Source: Clostridium algidicarnis DSM 15099 (GTDB lineage: Bacteria; Bacillota; Clostridia; Clostridiales; Clostridiaceae). Taken from it: 64,000 nt of DNA. Within the stretch, counting starts at the first letter, position 1. Every line of letters begins with the position of its first letter. Shown one piece after another: positions 53,904-62,936 of the stretch. The translations under genes were made by a program, and so were the position numbers. Below the pieces are notes generated by a model, which ran no database searches, was not told where the DNA came from, and saw nothing but the letters and a program-made list of their open reading frames with translations. Location of the stretch: contig NZ_PTIS01000013.1 in assembly GCF_002934235.1 (NCBI RefSeq), forward strand, positions 1 to 64,000. The letters are read 5' to 3'.

Positions 53904-55489
53904 TAGTTATTGCCTTTCATAGATGAAATCATTTGATTAACTAAAGCTAAAAGTTCTTCTTCTTTTAATTTGCTACTATTAGATTCAGTAACCGTAGTTT
54001 TCTCATTAGAATCTTTTAAAGTTTTTGCTGCTGCAGCAATTTGATCTGGGCTCATATTCATACATTGATTTCTAGCTGCATGACAATTTTCTGCAGTTTT
54101 TATACGGTTAAAGCTTGGATCATTAGATGCTAATGTTGCACAATCTTTTAAGCCGTAAGCAACTCTCTTAATGTTTATAAGGTGTTTTGGAGTAACATTT
54201 TCAGATGTTGAACTTCCTCCCCATGTACCACAACCTAATGTGAATGAAGGACTAAGTCCTGTGCTTGCACCTGTTCCACCTTGTGATCCACCAGTATTAA
54301 CAAGAATACGGGAAGCTGGTTTCTTTGCAAAAGCCATAACCATGTCTCTATCTTCAGTATGTATACTCATTGTATGTCCAATTCCATTTTGAAGTAATTC
54401 AATACTTAATTCACATGCTTCCTTCCAATCCTTTACTGTGTAGAAACCAAGAACTGTTGTAAGCTTTTCATATGATAGTAGGTTATTACCACCTACACCA
54501 TTTTGTTTTCCTATAAGTACTTTAGTACCTTGTGGAATTGAAATTCCTGCAGAACAGGCTATAACTTGTGGACTTCTTCCAACAAATTTAGCATTCATAG
54601 TATGTCCATTTTTAAATAATATTTTGCATACTTTATCAGTTTCTTCTTCTGTCATAAAGTATCCACCTTGTTTTTTAAACTCTGCAACAACTTCATCGTG
54701 ATTGCATTCTTCACATATTATAGATTGTTCTGAAGCACAGATTGTACCATTATCGAAAGTCTTACTTGCCATAATATTTCTGACAGCTTTTTCTATATTG
54801 GCAGTCTTTTCTATATATGCTGGAGAGTTTCCTGCTCCAACACCAAGAGCTGGTTTTCCTGCACTATAAGCAGCTTTAACCATTCCTGGGCCACCTGTTG
54901 CTATTATTATTGCAACTTCATTACATTTCATTAATTCATTTGTAGCTTCAATAGTTGGTGTTTTTACAGTACTTATAATATTCTCTGGTGCACCAGCTTC
55001 TATAGCTGCATCGTTCATTAACTCAATTGCTTTAATTGTACATTTTGCAGCAGATGGATGTGGAGCAAATACTATAGCGTTACGAGATTTTATAGAAATC
55101 ATAGCTTTAAAAATTGCAGTAGAAGTTGGGTTTGTTGAAGGTATTATACCCATAACTAAACCAACTGGTTCAGCAATCTCTATAACCTTATTCACCTTAT
55201 CTTCGTTAATTACGCCTATAGTTTTCATATCTTTTATTGAATCATATACTGCAGAAGATGCCATATGGTTTTTATAAGTTTTATCCTCAACTTTACCAAA
55301 ACCAGTTTCTTCAACTGCCATTTGTGCTAAACAAACAAGATTTTCTTGTGCAACTCTAACCATATTGCATAATATTTTATCGATTTGTTCTTCACTATAA
55401 GTAGCAATTTTATTAGCTGCCACTTTTCCAAGTCTAGCAAGGTTTCTTGCCTCTTGTACTGAATATAAATCCTTATCAAAATTTTCCAT
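53903..55489 (-). CDS. CoA-acylating acetaldehyde dehydrogenase of the microcompartment
   Basis: 528 residues of the EutE/PduP/AdhE-N family. The catalytic cysteine is present in FDNGTICASEQSI and the cofactor loop in GGPGMVKAAYSAGKPALGVGAGN. The C-terminus is extended by a linker and an amphipathic helix (KEEELLALVNQMISSM), a probable encapsulation peptide. It oxidises the acetaldehyde made by CutC to acetyl-CoA using NAD and CoA. Unlike the homologue at the right edge, it has an intact active site. Confidence 0.94.
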   Translation of the reverse strand: MENFDKDLYSVQEARNLARLGKVAANKIATYSEEQIDKILCNMVRVAQENLVCLAQMAVEETGFGKVEDKTYKNHMASSAVYDSIKDMKTIGVINEDKVNKVIEIAEPVGLVMGIIPSTNPTSTAIFKAMISIKSRNAIVFAPHPSAAKCTIKAIELMNDAAIEAGAPENIISTVKTPTIEATNELMKCNEVAIIIATGGPGMVKAAYSAGKPALGVGAGNSPAYIEKTANIEKAVRNIMASKTFDNGTICASEQSIICEECNHDEVVAEFKKQGGYFMTEEETDKVCKILFKNGHTMNAKFVGRSPQVIACSAGISIPQGTKVLIGKQNGVGGNNLLSYEKLTTVLGFYTVKDWKEACELSIELLQNGIGHTMSIHTEDRDMVMAFAKKPASRILVNTGGSQGGTGASTGLSPSFTLGCGTWGGSSTSENVTPKHLINIKRVAYGLKDCATLASNDPSFNRIKTAENCHAARNQCMNMSPDQIAAAAKTLKDSNEKTTVTESNSSKLKEEELLALVNQMISSMKGNN

Positions 55490-55573
55490 TGTACGTTCAT
55501 TCCTTTCGTAAATTTATAGAATTTCAAACTGAAATCTTAAATTCACATTTATTAATTAAGAAAAATCAAGTAA

Positions 55574-56302
55574 TTAAATCTTACTATTTTTTTCGTAATA
55601 TGCTTTGAATTTTATAATTAATAGCTTCTTATCAGCTTTTGAAATTGTTCTACCCGTAATTACAAAGTCTTCATACTCACGAGCTAAGTTTCTAAGCTTA
55701 ACAACTTTTAGCTTATCTAATATTAAAATAGCTTTTTCTATGCCATCTTCACTTACTAATTTATCTACATCATTTTTATGTAGTTTTTCTAAATCCATTT
55801 CTTTAACTTGTACTAAACCTTTTACAAGTTTTTCTTCTTCTACTATTTTTGAAACGTCTTTTTTAGATTGTACTTTTATATCTTCTACTTGTGGTGCTGT
55901 AGATTGTACTCCTACATCTTTATTTTCTAACTTCTCTACCTTAGTATTCTTTATATCTTCTTTTTGTATCTCTTCTATTCCTATAACATCCTCATTAGAT
56001 GTGATAACTTTCAAAACCTCAACTGTAGCTTTAGGTCCAATTATAGTTTTAAGCTCTTCGCTTGGTCTTGGCATTATGTGATCTGAAATTAAATATTCTG
56101 GGTTAATCTTTTTTACAGCTGCCGAACCCGCTTCTATAGCTGCCCTAACTGAACCTACATCCCCTGTAACTATAACTGTTACAAGACCACCACCTACATA
56201 AGTTTTTTCAACAATACTTACATCTGATGATTTTAGCATTGTATCAGCAGCCTCAATTGCTGTAATTAATCCTTTTGTTTCTATTAAACCAATTGCTTGC
56301 AT
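55574..56302 (-). CDS. BMC shell protein with C-terminal helical extension
   Basis: 242 residues. The first ~95 form a canonical BMC domain (QAIGLIETKGLITAIEAADTM). A charged, low-complexity linker follows (about 95-165), then a folded helical end (GIEKAILILDKLKVVKLRNLAREYEDFVITGRTISKADKKLLI). Extended BMC proteins (EutK, PduK and others) tether cargo or other factors; the C-terminal module here is reminiscent of a nucleic-acid or protein-binding three-helix fold, but I do not recognise it. Confidence 0.88.
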   Translation of the reverse strand: MQAIGLIETKGLITAIEAADTMLKSSDVSIVEKTYVGGGLVTVIVTGDVGSVRAAIEAGSAAVKKINPEYLISDHIMPRPSEELKTIIGPKATVEVLKVITSNEDVIGIEEIQKEDIKNTKVEKLENKDVGVQSTAPQVEDIKVQSKKDVSKIVEEEKLVKGLVQVKEMDLEKLHKNDVDKLVSEDGIEKAILILDKLKVVKLRNLAREYEDFVITGRTISKADKKLLIIKFKAYYEKNSKI

Positions 56303-56323
56303 AGGTTTATCCTCCTAGCTTTT

Positions 56324-57004
56324 TTATGAAAGATCCGCCCAGTTTGCTGGATATGTTACATAAAACATCCTTGCTTTATCTGGTGAACCCCAAACTACTT
56401 TAGAACCTGATGGTACAAACAAAACATCTCCTGGATATGCTGTGTATATCTTTTCATTGATTTCAACTGTTAAAGTTCCTTCTATAACATAATCAATTTC
56501 TTCATAAGTTAATTCCCAATCAAATTTTGAGTCTTGAATCACCAAAAATCCAGCGCTCATTTTTGATTCCTTTTTACTTATTAATTCTTGAAAATACACT
56601 CTTGCATCTTTATTTCCAGTATCAAATGTATCCATTTTTACTGTGTTTCCTCTAACGAGTTTAACTCCACTAGAATCACACTCTGCATCAAATAAAAGAT
56701 TCTTTGGTTTTAAATTTTCCATAAGTTCTTCTAAAAGACCTTTGTCCATCATTGCTCTAAAGACGTTAAGTATCATTTCACTATCAATATCTTCTATACC
56801 TGTAGTCTTTTTATCTTCTACGCTTTCTATTTTAGGTTTTGTAGTTTTAAATAAACCTTTATCTTCTGTTGTAAATGTTATTTCATTGTTTATTGCAAGT
56901 TCTTTAGCTGATGGTGTAATTATTTCAGTTCCATCTATATACAATGTCTTTTCTCCACTTACTATTAACTCTTCAACGCTCTTTGCGCTAATTAACTTTT
57001 TCAT
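56324..57004 (-). CDS. eutQ: EutQ-like cupin protein
   Basis: 226 residues. The C-terminal ~110 form a cupin barrel (FDWELTYEEIDYVIEGTLTVEIN, AYPGDVLFVPSGSKVVWGSPDKARMFYVTYP) as in EutQ. The N-terminal part (ISAKSVEELIVSGEKTLYIDGTEIITPSAKEL) is the usual EutQ/EutP-adjacent region. EutQ has acetate-kinase activity and helps build the shell in the ethanolamine system; the same is likely here, closing the path from acetyl phosphate to acetate plus ATP. Confidence 0.9.
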   Translation of the reverse strand: MKKLISAKSVEELIVSGEKTLYIDGTEIITPSAKELAINNEITFTTEDKGLFKTTKPKIESVEDKKTTGIEDIDSEMILNVFRAMMDKGLLEELMENLKPKNLLFDAECDSSGVKLVRGNTVKMDTFDTGNKDARVYFQELISKKESKMSAGFLVIQDSKFDWELTYEEIDYVIEGTLTVEINEKIYTAYPGDVLFVPSGSKVVWGSPDKARMFYVTYPANWADLS

Positions 57005-57082
57005 ATTTTCACATCCCTTCAGATAATTTTAGTCTTTATATTAATCCTAAAGTGCTATGACTTTTCTAAAAGAAATTGTGTT

Positions 57083-57346
57083 TTAACTTAAGGTGCAATC
57101 ATTGTCAATTATCCCAACTACAACTGCATCTACTGGGATATTATCCTTTTCTAACATCATACGTGCAGATGATCCAGTACTTACAATAACCCTATCTCCA
57201 ATACCTGCCCCCATAATGTCAGCAACAATAAACCTATGTCCTTCACCTATTTCACCGATATCCTCAGCTAGCATAAATCTAAGTCCATTAAGTGATTCTG
57301 ATTTCCTAGTAGCCCATACTGTATCAATAATTCTTGCTATTATCAT
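57083..57346 (-). CDS. eutN: EutN/CcmL-type pentameric vertex protein
   Basis: 87 residues with the OB-like vertex fold: ARIIDTVWATRKSESLNGLRFMLA, ADIMGAGIGDRVIVSTGSSAR and DAVVVGIIDN. Pentamers of this protein cap the corners of the microcompartment. The start overlaps the preceding BMC gene by 4 bases. Confidence 0.95.
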   Translation of the reverse strand: MIIARIIDTVWATRKSESLNGLRFMLAEDIGEIGEGHRFIVADIMGAGIGDRVIVSTGSSARMMLEKDNIPVDAVVVGIIDNDCTLS

Positions 57347-57645
57347 TTTAATTTACCTTGTTCCATTTTAAGTTCAATCTCATTTAATGCAGATTCAACT
57401 GATGAGGTGTCACCAAAAATAGCAAGTAAAACCATATGCTGAGGACATGTACCCCTAATATCTTCCACATCAACACCAACAGCTTTTTCAGCAATATCTG
57501 CAACATAAATCATATCAATAAGTTTACCTTGAACGAGGCCTATTGTATCAGCATTATCTAAACTTGCTTTGCAATTTCCTCCCATTCGTCTTCTAAGAAT
57601 CTCTTTAGTGCCATTGGAAGGTGATTTTATAATTCTAAAATCCAC
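57343..57645 (-). CDS. Divergent BMC-domain shell protein, GrpU-like candidate
   Basis: About 100 residues from a GTG at 57645; the longer GTG at 57657 overlaps its ribosome binding site. The domain (VDFRIIKSPSNGTKEILRRR then MGGNCKASLDNADTIGLVQG, CPQHMVLLAIFGD) is BMC-like but divergent and permuted-looking. Conserved Cys in GGNC and TCPQH could hold an iron-sulfur cluster as in the GrpU shell protein of glycyl-radical compartments; that is inference. Confidence 0.75.
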   Translation of the reverse strand: MDFRIIKSPSNGTKEILRRRMGGNCKASLDNADTIGLVQGKLIDMIYVADIAEKAVGVDVEDIRGTCPQHMVLLAIFGDTSSVESALNEIELKMEQGKLK

Positions 57646-57663
57646 TTTTAAACACACTCCTTA

Positions 57664-58524
57664 TTATTCAATAATATCCTGTGTACAACTTAACGCTATT
57701 CCAAGTGGTGTAACAAACATAGGGTTTTTAGGTTTATGAGTATATATCCCTGTACTTTTTTCTATAATTCCTTCAATTCCTGTTAAGCAGCAAGTACCAC
57801 CTACTAAAGAAATTTCATCTACACTATAATTCCTAATATTATTAGTAATTATTGATGCTACCTTTTCAACTACTGGTTTTAGTATCGGTAAAATCTCTTT
57901 ATGGTTTTTATTATCTCTTTTAAACTTATCTGCTTTTGAAAAATCAATTTTATATGCACCTGATATAACAAGTGAAAAGTGAGTGCCCCCTGTAGCTTCA
58001 TCAACAACATGAACAACTTTTCCATCTTTTAAAATTGATATCCCAGTTGTTCCACCACCAATGTCTACAACAGCGCCGTTTTCAATCTTAAGTACAGCAT
58101 TTGCAGCGGTAGGTTCATCTAAAAGACAGGTCAATTCAAATCCAGCTGCTTGAACCACATTTTTAATTGCTCCAGAATCTAAAGTATCTGTTCCAGGTGG
58201 AATTGCTGCTGCTGCATAAATAAGCTCAGTATTTAATTTCCCCTCTATTTCCTCTTTAAGTTCTCTAACAAGTCTTACTGCACCAATATAATCAACAACC
58301 ATACCATCACGAACTACATCAGCATATCTGTATGCACCAGCAACAGGTTTATAGTTTTCATCTAAAACTGCTAAAACTACACATGCAGTACCTAAGTCTA
58401 CACCAGTATAATAGACAGAAGATTTTTTTGTAATTGGTTTTTTTATAACTTCTTCGAATTTTTTAATTAAATCATCACAATATTCAAAGTTTATTCTTTG
58501 ATTTGACATTTTGCCCTTTGACAT
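57664..58524 (-). CDS. eutJ: EutJ-like actin-fold chaperone
   Basis: About 286 residues with an Hsp70/actin-type ATPase pattern: YTGVDLGTACVVLAVLDE (phosphate 1), GAVVDIGGGTTGISIL (phosphate 2) and LVGGTCCLTGIEGIIE (adenosine). EutJ is thought to assist folding or reactivation of compartment enzymes. I start at 58524 since AGGAGG lies 6 nt upstream. The beginning overlaps the preceding gene by 34 bases. Confidence 0.9.
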   Translation of the reverse strand: MSKGKMSNQRINFEYCDDLIKKFEEVIKKPITKKSSVYYTGVDLGTACVVLAVLDENYKPVAGAYRYADVVRDGMVVDYIGAVRLVRELKEEIEGKLNTELIYAAAAIPPGTDTLDSGAIKNVVQAAGFELTCLLDEPTAANAVLKIENGAVVDIGGGTTGISILKDGKVVHVVDEATGGTHFSLVISGAYKIDFSKADKFKRDNKNHKEILPILKPVVEKVASIITNNIRNYSVDEISLVGGTCCLTGIEGIIEKSTGIYTHKPKNPMFVTPLGIALSCTQDIIE

Positions 58525-59219
58525 TCTTTTCCTCCTACTGCTGAACAAATCAATTGAGATAATGAATTAATTATTAAATTAATTCTCTCCACAATTTTAC
58601 TTTTTACATCAGTATTATCATTTTCAAAGCTTTCAAATATTTCAACTTGTACCTCTTGTAAAATGCAACGAAGTATATGCATTTTTAAAATTATCTTGCC
58701 ATTTTTAAGTTGCATATGAAAATCTGTTATCTCAAAACAGTCATCAAGCTCACTTGAAAAGTTTAATGAATTCATTCCTGTACAATCTTTAAAATATACA
58801 TCTTCAAAATCTTCTTTTTTTTCTATAGCTTTTCTTATATTTGATAATCTTTTGCTTAAATTCATAATATTTTGTGCTAAAAATACATCTTCTTCTAATA
58901 TTTCACTAGTAGTAATAAGAAATTTAGCTTCTATAGTTTTTAATTCTAAACAAAGTTTCTTTTTAAATTTAAAATCTATATCTATTTCTTCTTTTACTAT
59001 CTTATCTTGTTTATTTTCTGTTCCTTTGATTTGAAACTTGTTATTTTTAGAACCATCCCTCTTTATATTTGAAGCATTATTATTTATTTTTATTCTCTTA
59101 TCAGATAAGTATTGAGCCGCTCCTGGTGTAAGTCGCTTCCCTTGCTCTATTTCGTAGGTCTCAAAATGTTCCTTCTTATATATATCTCTTAAATATTCTT
59201 CGGTAATAAATTTTATCAT
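58491..59219 (-). CDS. EutT-like protein of the microcompartment operon
   Basis: 242 residues. The N-terminus FITEEYLRDIYKKEHFETYE and the LTPGAAQYLSDKRI segment match EutT, the corrinoid adenosyltransferase of ethanolamine utilisation. The following low-complexity stretch and helical C-terminus (LRCILQEVQVEIFES) are also EutT-like in layout, but the cysteine-rich metal site of EutT is not evident. Odd, since CutC does not use B12; it may have a different job. Strong AAGGAG site. Confidence 0.75.
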   Translation of the reverse strand: MIKFITEEYLRDIYKKEHFETYEIEQGKRLTPGAAQYLSDKRIKINNNASNIKRDGSKNNKFQIKGTENKQDKIVKEEIDIDFKFKKKLCLELKTIEAKFLITTSEILEEDVFLAQNIMNLSKRLSNIRKAIEKKEDFEDVYFKDCTGMNSLNFSSELDDCFEITDFHMQLKNGKIILKMHILRCILQEVQVEIFESFENDNTDVKSKIVERINLIINSLSQLICSAVGGKECQRAKCQIKE

Positions 59220-59272
59220 TGACCTTACTCCTTACCTTTTTCAAATCAATACTTCCATATTATCTATTAACA

Positions 59273-60226
59273 TTAATGACGAATTACTTCTACTTTTAAA
59301 TCGTATTTTGAAATCCATCCTTCTATTCTATCTAAATCTTCATCCTTTAAACTAGGATCATCCTTTATAGGATATTCCACATTTAATTGATTGTATTTGT
59401 TTACTCCCATCTTATGATACGGAAGTAAATCAACTCCTTTAAAGTTCTTATAATCTTTATATGGTTTTAAAAATTCCATAGCTCTTTCAATGTCTTCTTT
59501 TGAATCATTAACACCTTTTAGTAAAGGCATACGAATTTTTACATTATATTTTAAACGGAAAAGTTCTTGTAGATTTTCTAAAATCTGTTCATTTCTAACG
59601 CCTGTTAATTTAAGGTGTGTATCAGAATCTATATGTTTAATATCAAATAAGAATAAGTCTGTAAACTCTGCAACTTTAAGTACTGCTTCTAGTTTTGCAT
59701 AACCACAAGTTTCAATTGCAGTATTTATACCTTCTTGCTTACATGCCATTAATAGACTACAAGCTGCCTCAGGTTGCATTAAAACTTCACCACCACCTAG
59801 TGTAACTCCACCACCAGACATTTCATAAAATGTTCTATCTTCTTCTATAATTTCTAGAAGTTCTGATATAGTTTTTGTTTCTCCTACTATTGTTAAAGCT
59901 GATTTAAGACAAGCTTCTTCACACTTTCCACACCCTATGCACTCTATATCACGATTAACTTCATGTTTTAGAGTTTCCTTTGAGATGCTATGTATTCCAA
60001 CTGGACAAACAGGAACACAGTCACCACAATTAACACATAAATTAGTTTTAAGCATAACTCGATGCTGTTTAATAAGTCCTTCAGGATTTGCACACCATTT
60101 ACAACGAAGTGGACATCCTTGGAAAAATATTAATGTCCTTATGCCATCTCCATCATACATATTATACTTTTGAATGTTAAAAATTCTTGCTTTTCGTTCC
60201 ATTACACCTAAATTTACATTACTCAT
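59273..60226 (-). CDS. cutD: Choline TMA-lyase activating enzyme
   Basis: About 317 residues. The radical SAM motif CPLRCKWC near residue 36 is followed by a ferredoxin-like insert with two CxxCxxC clusters (CVNCGDCVPVCPVG, CIGCGKCEEAC), then GGGEVLMQPE for SAM binding. This is the glycyl-radical activase architecture. It installs the radical on CutC. I start at 60226 (ATG with GGAG about 10 nt upstream). A long perfect hairpin separates it from cutC. Confidence 0.94.
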   Translation of the reverse strand: MSNVNLGVMERKARIFNIQKYNMYDGDGIRTLIFFQGCPLRCKWCANPEGLIKQHRVMLKTNLCVNCGDCVPVCPVGIHSISKETLKHEVNRDIECIGCGKCEEACLKSALTIVGETKTISELLEIIEEDRTFYEMSGGGVTLGGGEVLMQPEAACSLLMACKQEGINTAIETCGYAKLEAVLKVAEFTDLFLFDIKHIDSDTHLKLTGVRNEQILENLQELFRLKYNVKIRMPLLKGVNDSKEDIERAMEFLKPYKDYKNFKGVDLLPYHKMGVNKYNQLNVEYPIKDDPSLKDEDLDRIEGWISKYDLKVEVIRH

Positions 60227-60267
60227 ATTCTTCATTCTCCAGTTTCATTTACTTTGATTTTAAATGG

Positions 60268-60304
60268 AATCTATAATCTACATATAATATGTAGATTATA
60301 GATT
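60268..60304 (-). promoter_or_regulatory. Perfect hairpin between cutC and cutD
   Basis: A 17-bp perfect inverted repeat (AATCTATAATCTACATA with complement; 3-nt loop) sits between the two genes without a clear T-run. It may stabilise the cutC transcript's 3' end or limit readthrough, keeping the lyase in excess of its activase. Confidence 0.6.
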
Positions 60305-60344
60305 TTGTAAAACTTAATTGCTTTGAAGTTTATATTAACTTTGA

Positions 60345-62894
60345 TTAAAAGTGTGTAATTACAGTTCTACTGATTATTTCATCTTGAACATCTTTACATA
60401 ACTCAACAAAGAATGCGCTGTATCCAGCAACACGAACTATTAGGTCACGATATTGCTCAGGGTGTTTTTGTGCTTCTATTAAAGTTTTGTTATCTAAGTA
60501 GTTAAACTGAATTTCTCCAAGTTGAAGGGCACATGCACTACGTAATAATGTAATGATTCCTTGCTCTCCTTCTTTTGTATCTAAAAGACCAGCTATTAAT
60601 TTAAAGTTGTGAACCATTCCTATATTCATATCTTCACAAGACATTTTAGAAACAGACTTAATTATAGCAGTAGGTCCTTTAAAGTCAGCTCCTTGTGATG
60701 GACTTATACCATCTGATAGAGGCATCCATGCTCTACGACCATTTGCTGTAGCTCCAGTTAATTGTCCAAATGGAGTGTTGTTAGAGATTGATAAAGTACC
60801 ATGACTAAGAACTGAATATAATGTTTTATATTTACGATGTTCTCTTTCAGTAAAGTTAACTAGATCAGCAGCAATAAGATCTGCATAGTCATCATCGTTA
60901 CCATACTTAGGTGCTTCTAAGCAATCTTTTCTTAATTTATCATATCCAACAAAGTCAGCATTTAAAGCATCCTTCATTTCTTGTAGTGTGTATTTCTTAT
61001 CATCAAATACTAATTTCTTTATAGCTGCCATAGAATCTGTGTAAGTAGCTAGACCACTCCATATAACTCCTGGTCCGAAGTTATACATAGCTCCACCAGC
61101 TTCTACTCCCTTACCTTTTTCCATACAACCTTCATACATCATAGACATAAGTGGTTTTGGTGCAATATCTCTATGAACACGTTGAGAAATTACTGTAGCA
61201 ACACTTGTCCATTTAGTTATATATTGGATTTGTTCTTTAACAGCTGTTTCAAATTGCTCATAAGTTTTAAACTGATTTATATCTCCAGCATCTGGACATA
61301 CAGGCTTACCATACCATTGAGGTACACCATTATTTAAAGCAAGTTCTATACATATTGGCCATTGAGTGTATCCTGTAGAAGTCCATTGATATAATCTTCC
61401 TGCCTTTTGAGGCTCAACACATCCCATTAAACAATAATCTCTTGCATCTTCTATAGAAACTCCCTTTGATAACATCATTTTTATATGAACATCATCAAAG
61501 TGACATGCTGGGAATCCCATACCTGCACGAATAACTTGAACTATCTTTTTAAGATACTTTTGTGGTGATGCTTTGTGTATACGACAAGCTAAAGATGGTT
61601 GATATATCTTAACATGGCGAACTGCATCCATTAAAAGATATGTCAAATCATTTGTAGCGTCACGTCCTTCTCTAGTAACACCGCCTATACACATGTTAAC
61701 GAATGGTTGGTAACCTGCGAAGAATTTAGATCCACCTTCACTTGTTATCCACATAATTTCAGACATTTTTATAAGCATACAACCTGCTAATTCAAATGCT
61801 TCAAAATCATTCATACGTCCTGATTCAATATCATTTTTATAGAATTCATACATGTATTGGTCAACACGTCCTATAGACATACCAGTTTGGTTTTCTTCAA
61901 CTACAAGTAATGATTCTATAGTCCAAACTGATTGAACTGCTTCAAAAAATGTTGATGGTTTATGTGCTGGTACTCTAGCGTTTACTTCAGAAATCTTTAG
62001 AAGTTCTGCTTTACGAGTTGGGTTAGTTTCTTTTGCTGCAAGCTCTGCTGCGTGCTCTGAAATACGTTTAGCATATATCATAACGCCCTCTGCAGTATCA
62101 ATTAATGATCTGTAAAAGTATATTTTCTCAATGTCTTCTGGTATATCATAACTAAGATTTGCTAACTTCTCTTCTGCTTCTCTTACTATGTCAAGCATAC
62201 CCTTTTTCATTAATATAACGTCATATCCTGGGTTAGAGTCTCCTCCACCATTTACTGCGTGATATGAACAGTCCGAAACAAAAGATTCTCCTGAAAGTTC
62301 CCATACTCCAGCTTCACGATACTGGCTTTCACAGTACTCATCAACTGATTTACCTTGCCAAAATGGAAATAACTCTTCACGCATAAATTTCTTATCTTCT
62401 TTTGAAATATAAAATGGGTCTTGTGGACGAGTTCCTATTGTATCTATTTCGTCTACCATCCATCTCCAAGCTATATCAGGTGAAAATGATCCTGCACGTG
62501 GACTTCCGTTTGGTGCTCCAACTATAAGCTCATGATCTTGAATTAATATTGGTGCAGTTTCACAACAACGTCTAAAAGATTTACCACGTATAATTGATTT
62601 AGGCATACCTGGGTTTTCCTTAGTTATTTCAGTTATAACTCTTGCACGGTGAGTTGTTATTGATGGAACATGCTTTAAGTAGTTTTCTTTTAGCTTAGCT
62701 AAACGCTCTGTTATTCCATCTGGTATTTCACCATTATTTTTACCTACTACTTTAGTAGTTGGCTCTTCGTCTACCATATCTTTTGAAACCTTTTTAAACA
62801 TTTCTAATATACTAGCACGTTCTATTTCTGACATGTTCTTAGTAGCTTCCATAAACTTACTTGAAAATTCTTTTGAAAATTCGTTAATATCCAT
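60345..62894 (-). CDS. cutC: Choline trimethylamine-lyase
   Basis: 849 residues. Active-site Cys492 and Glu494 lie in [18 protein letters not shown]; the radical glycine Gly824 in RVAGYSAFF; and SDCSYHAV near residue 208 matches the choline-binding segment of CutC. The N-terminal ~45 residues ([20 protein letters not shown]...) form an amphipathic encapsulation helix. It cleaves choline to trimethylamine and acetaldehyde without B12 and is the pathway's signature enzyme. GAGG lies 8 nt before the ATG. Confidence 0.96.
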   Translation of the reverse strand: MDINEFSKEFSSKFMEATKNMSEIERASILEMFKKVSKDMVDEEPTTKVVGKNNGEIPDGITERLAKLKENYLKHVPSITTHRARVITEITKENPGMPKSIIRGKSFRRCCETAPILIQDHELIVGAPNGSPRAGSFSPDIAWRWMVDEIDTIGTRPQDPFYISKEDKKFMREELFPFWQGKSVDEYCESQYREAGVWELSGESFVSDCSYHAVNGGGDSNPGYDVILMKKGMLDIVREAEEKLANLSYDIPEDIEKIYFYRSLIDTAEGVMIYAKRISEHAAELAAKETNPTRKAELLKISEVNARVPAHKPSTFFEAVQSVWTIESLLVVEENQTGMSIGRVDQYMYEFYKNDIESGRMNDFEAFELAGCMLIKMSEIMWITSEGGSKFFAGYQPFVNMCIGGVTREGRDATNDLTYLLMDAVRHVKIYQPSLACRIHKASPQKYLKKIVQVIRAGMGFPACHFDDVHIKMMLSKGVSIEDARDYCLMGCVEPQKAGRLYQWTSTGYTQWPICIELALNNGVPQWYGKPVCPDAGDINQFKTYEQFETAVKEQIQYITKWTSVATVISQRVHRDIAPKPLMSMMYEGCMEKGKGVEAGGAMYNFGPGVIWSGLATYTDSMAAIKKLVFDDKKYTLQEMKDALNADFVGYDKLRKDCLEAPKYGNDDDYADLIAADLVNFTEREHRKYKTLYSVLSHGTLSISNNTPFGQLTGATANGRRAWMPLSDGISPSQGADFKGPTAIIKSVSKMSCEDMNIGMVHNFKLIAGLLDTKEGEQGIITLLRSACALQLGEIQFNYLDNKTLIEAQKHPEQYRDLIVRVAGYSAFFVELCKDVQDEIISRTVITHF

Positions 62895-62936
62895 TTCAAT
62901 TACCTCACATTCTTTAATTTGTTCTTAAGACAGATC

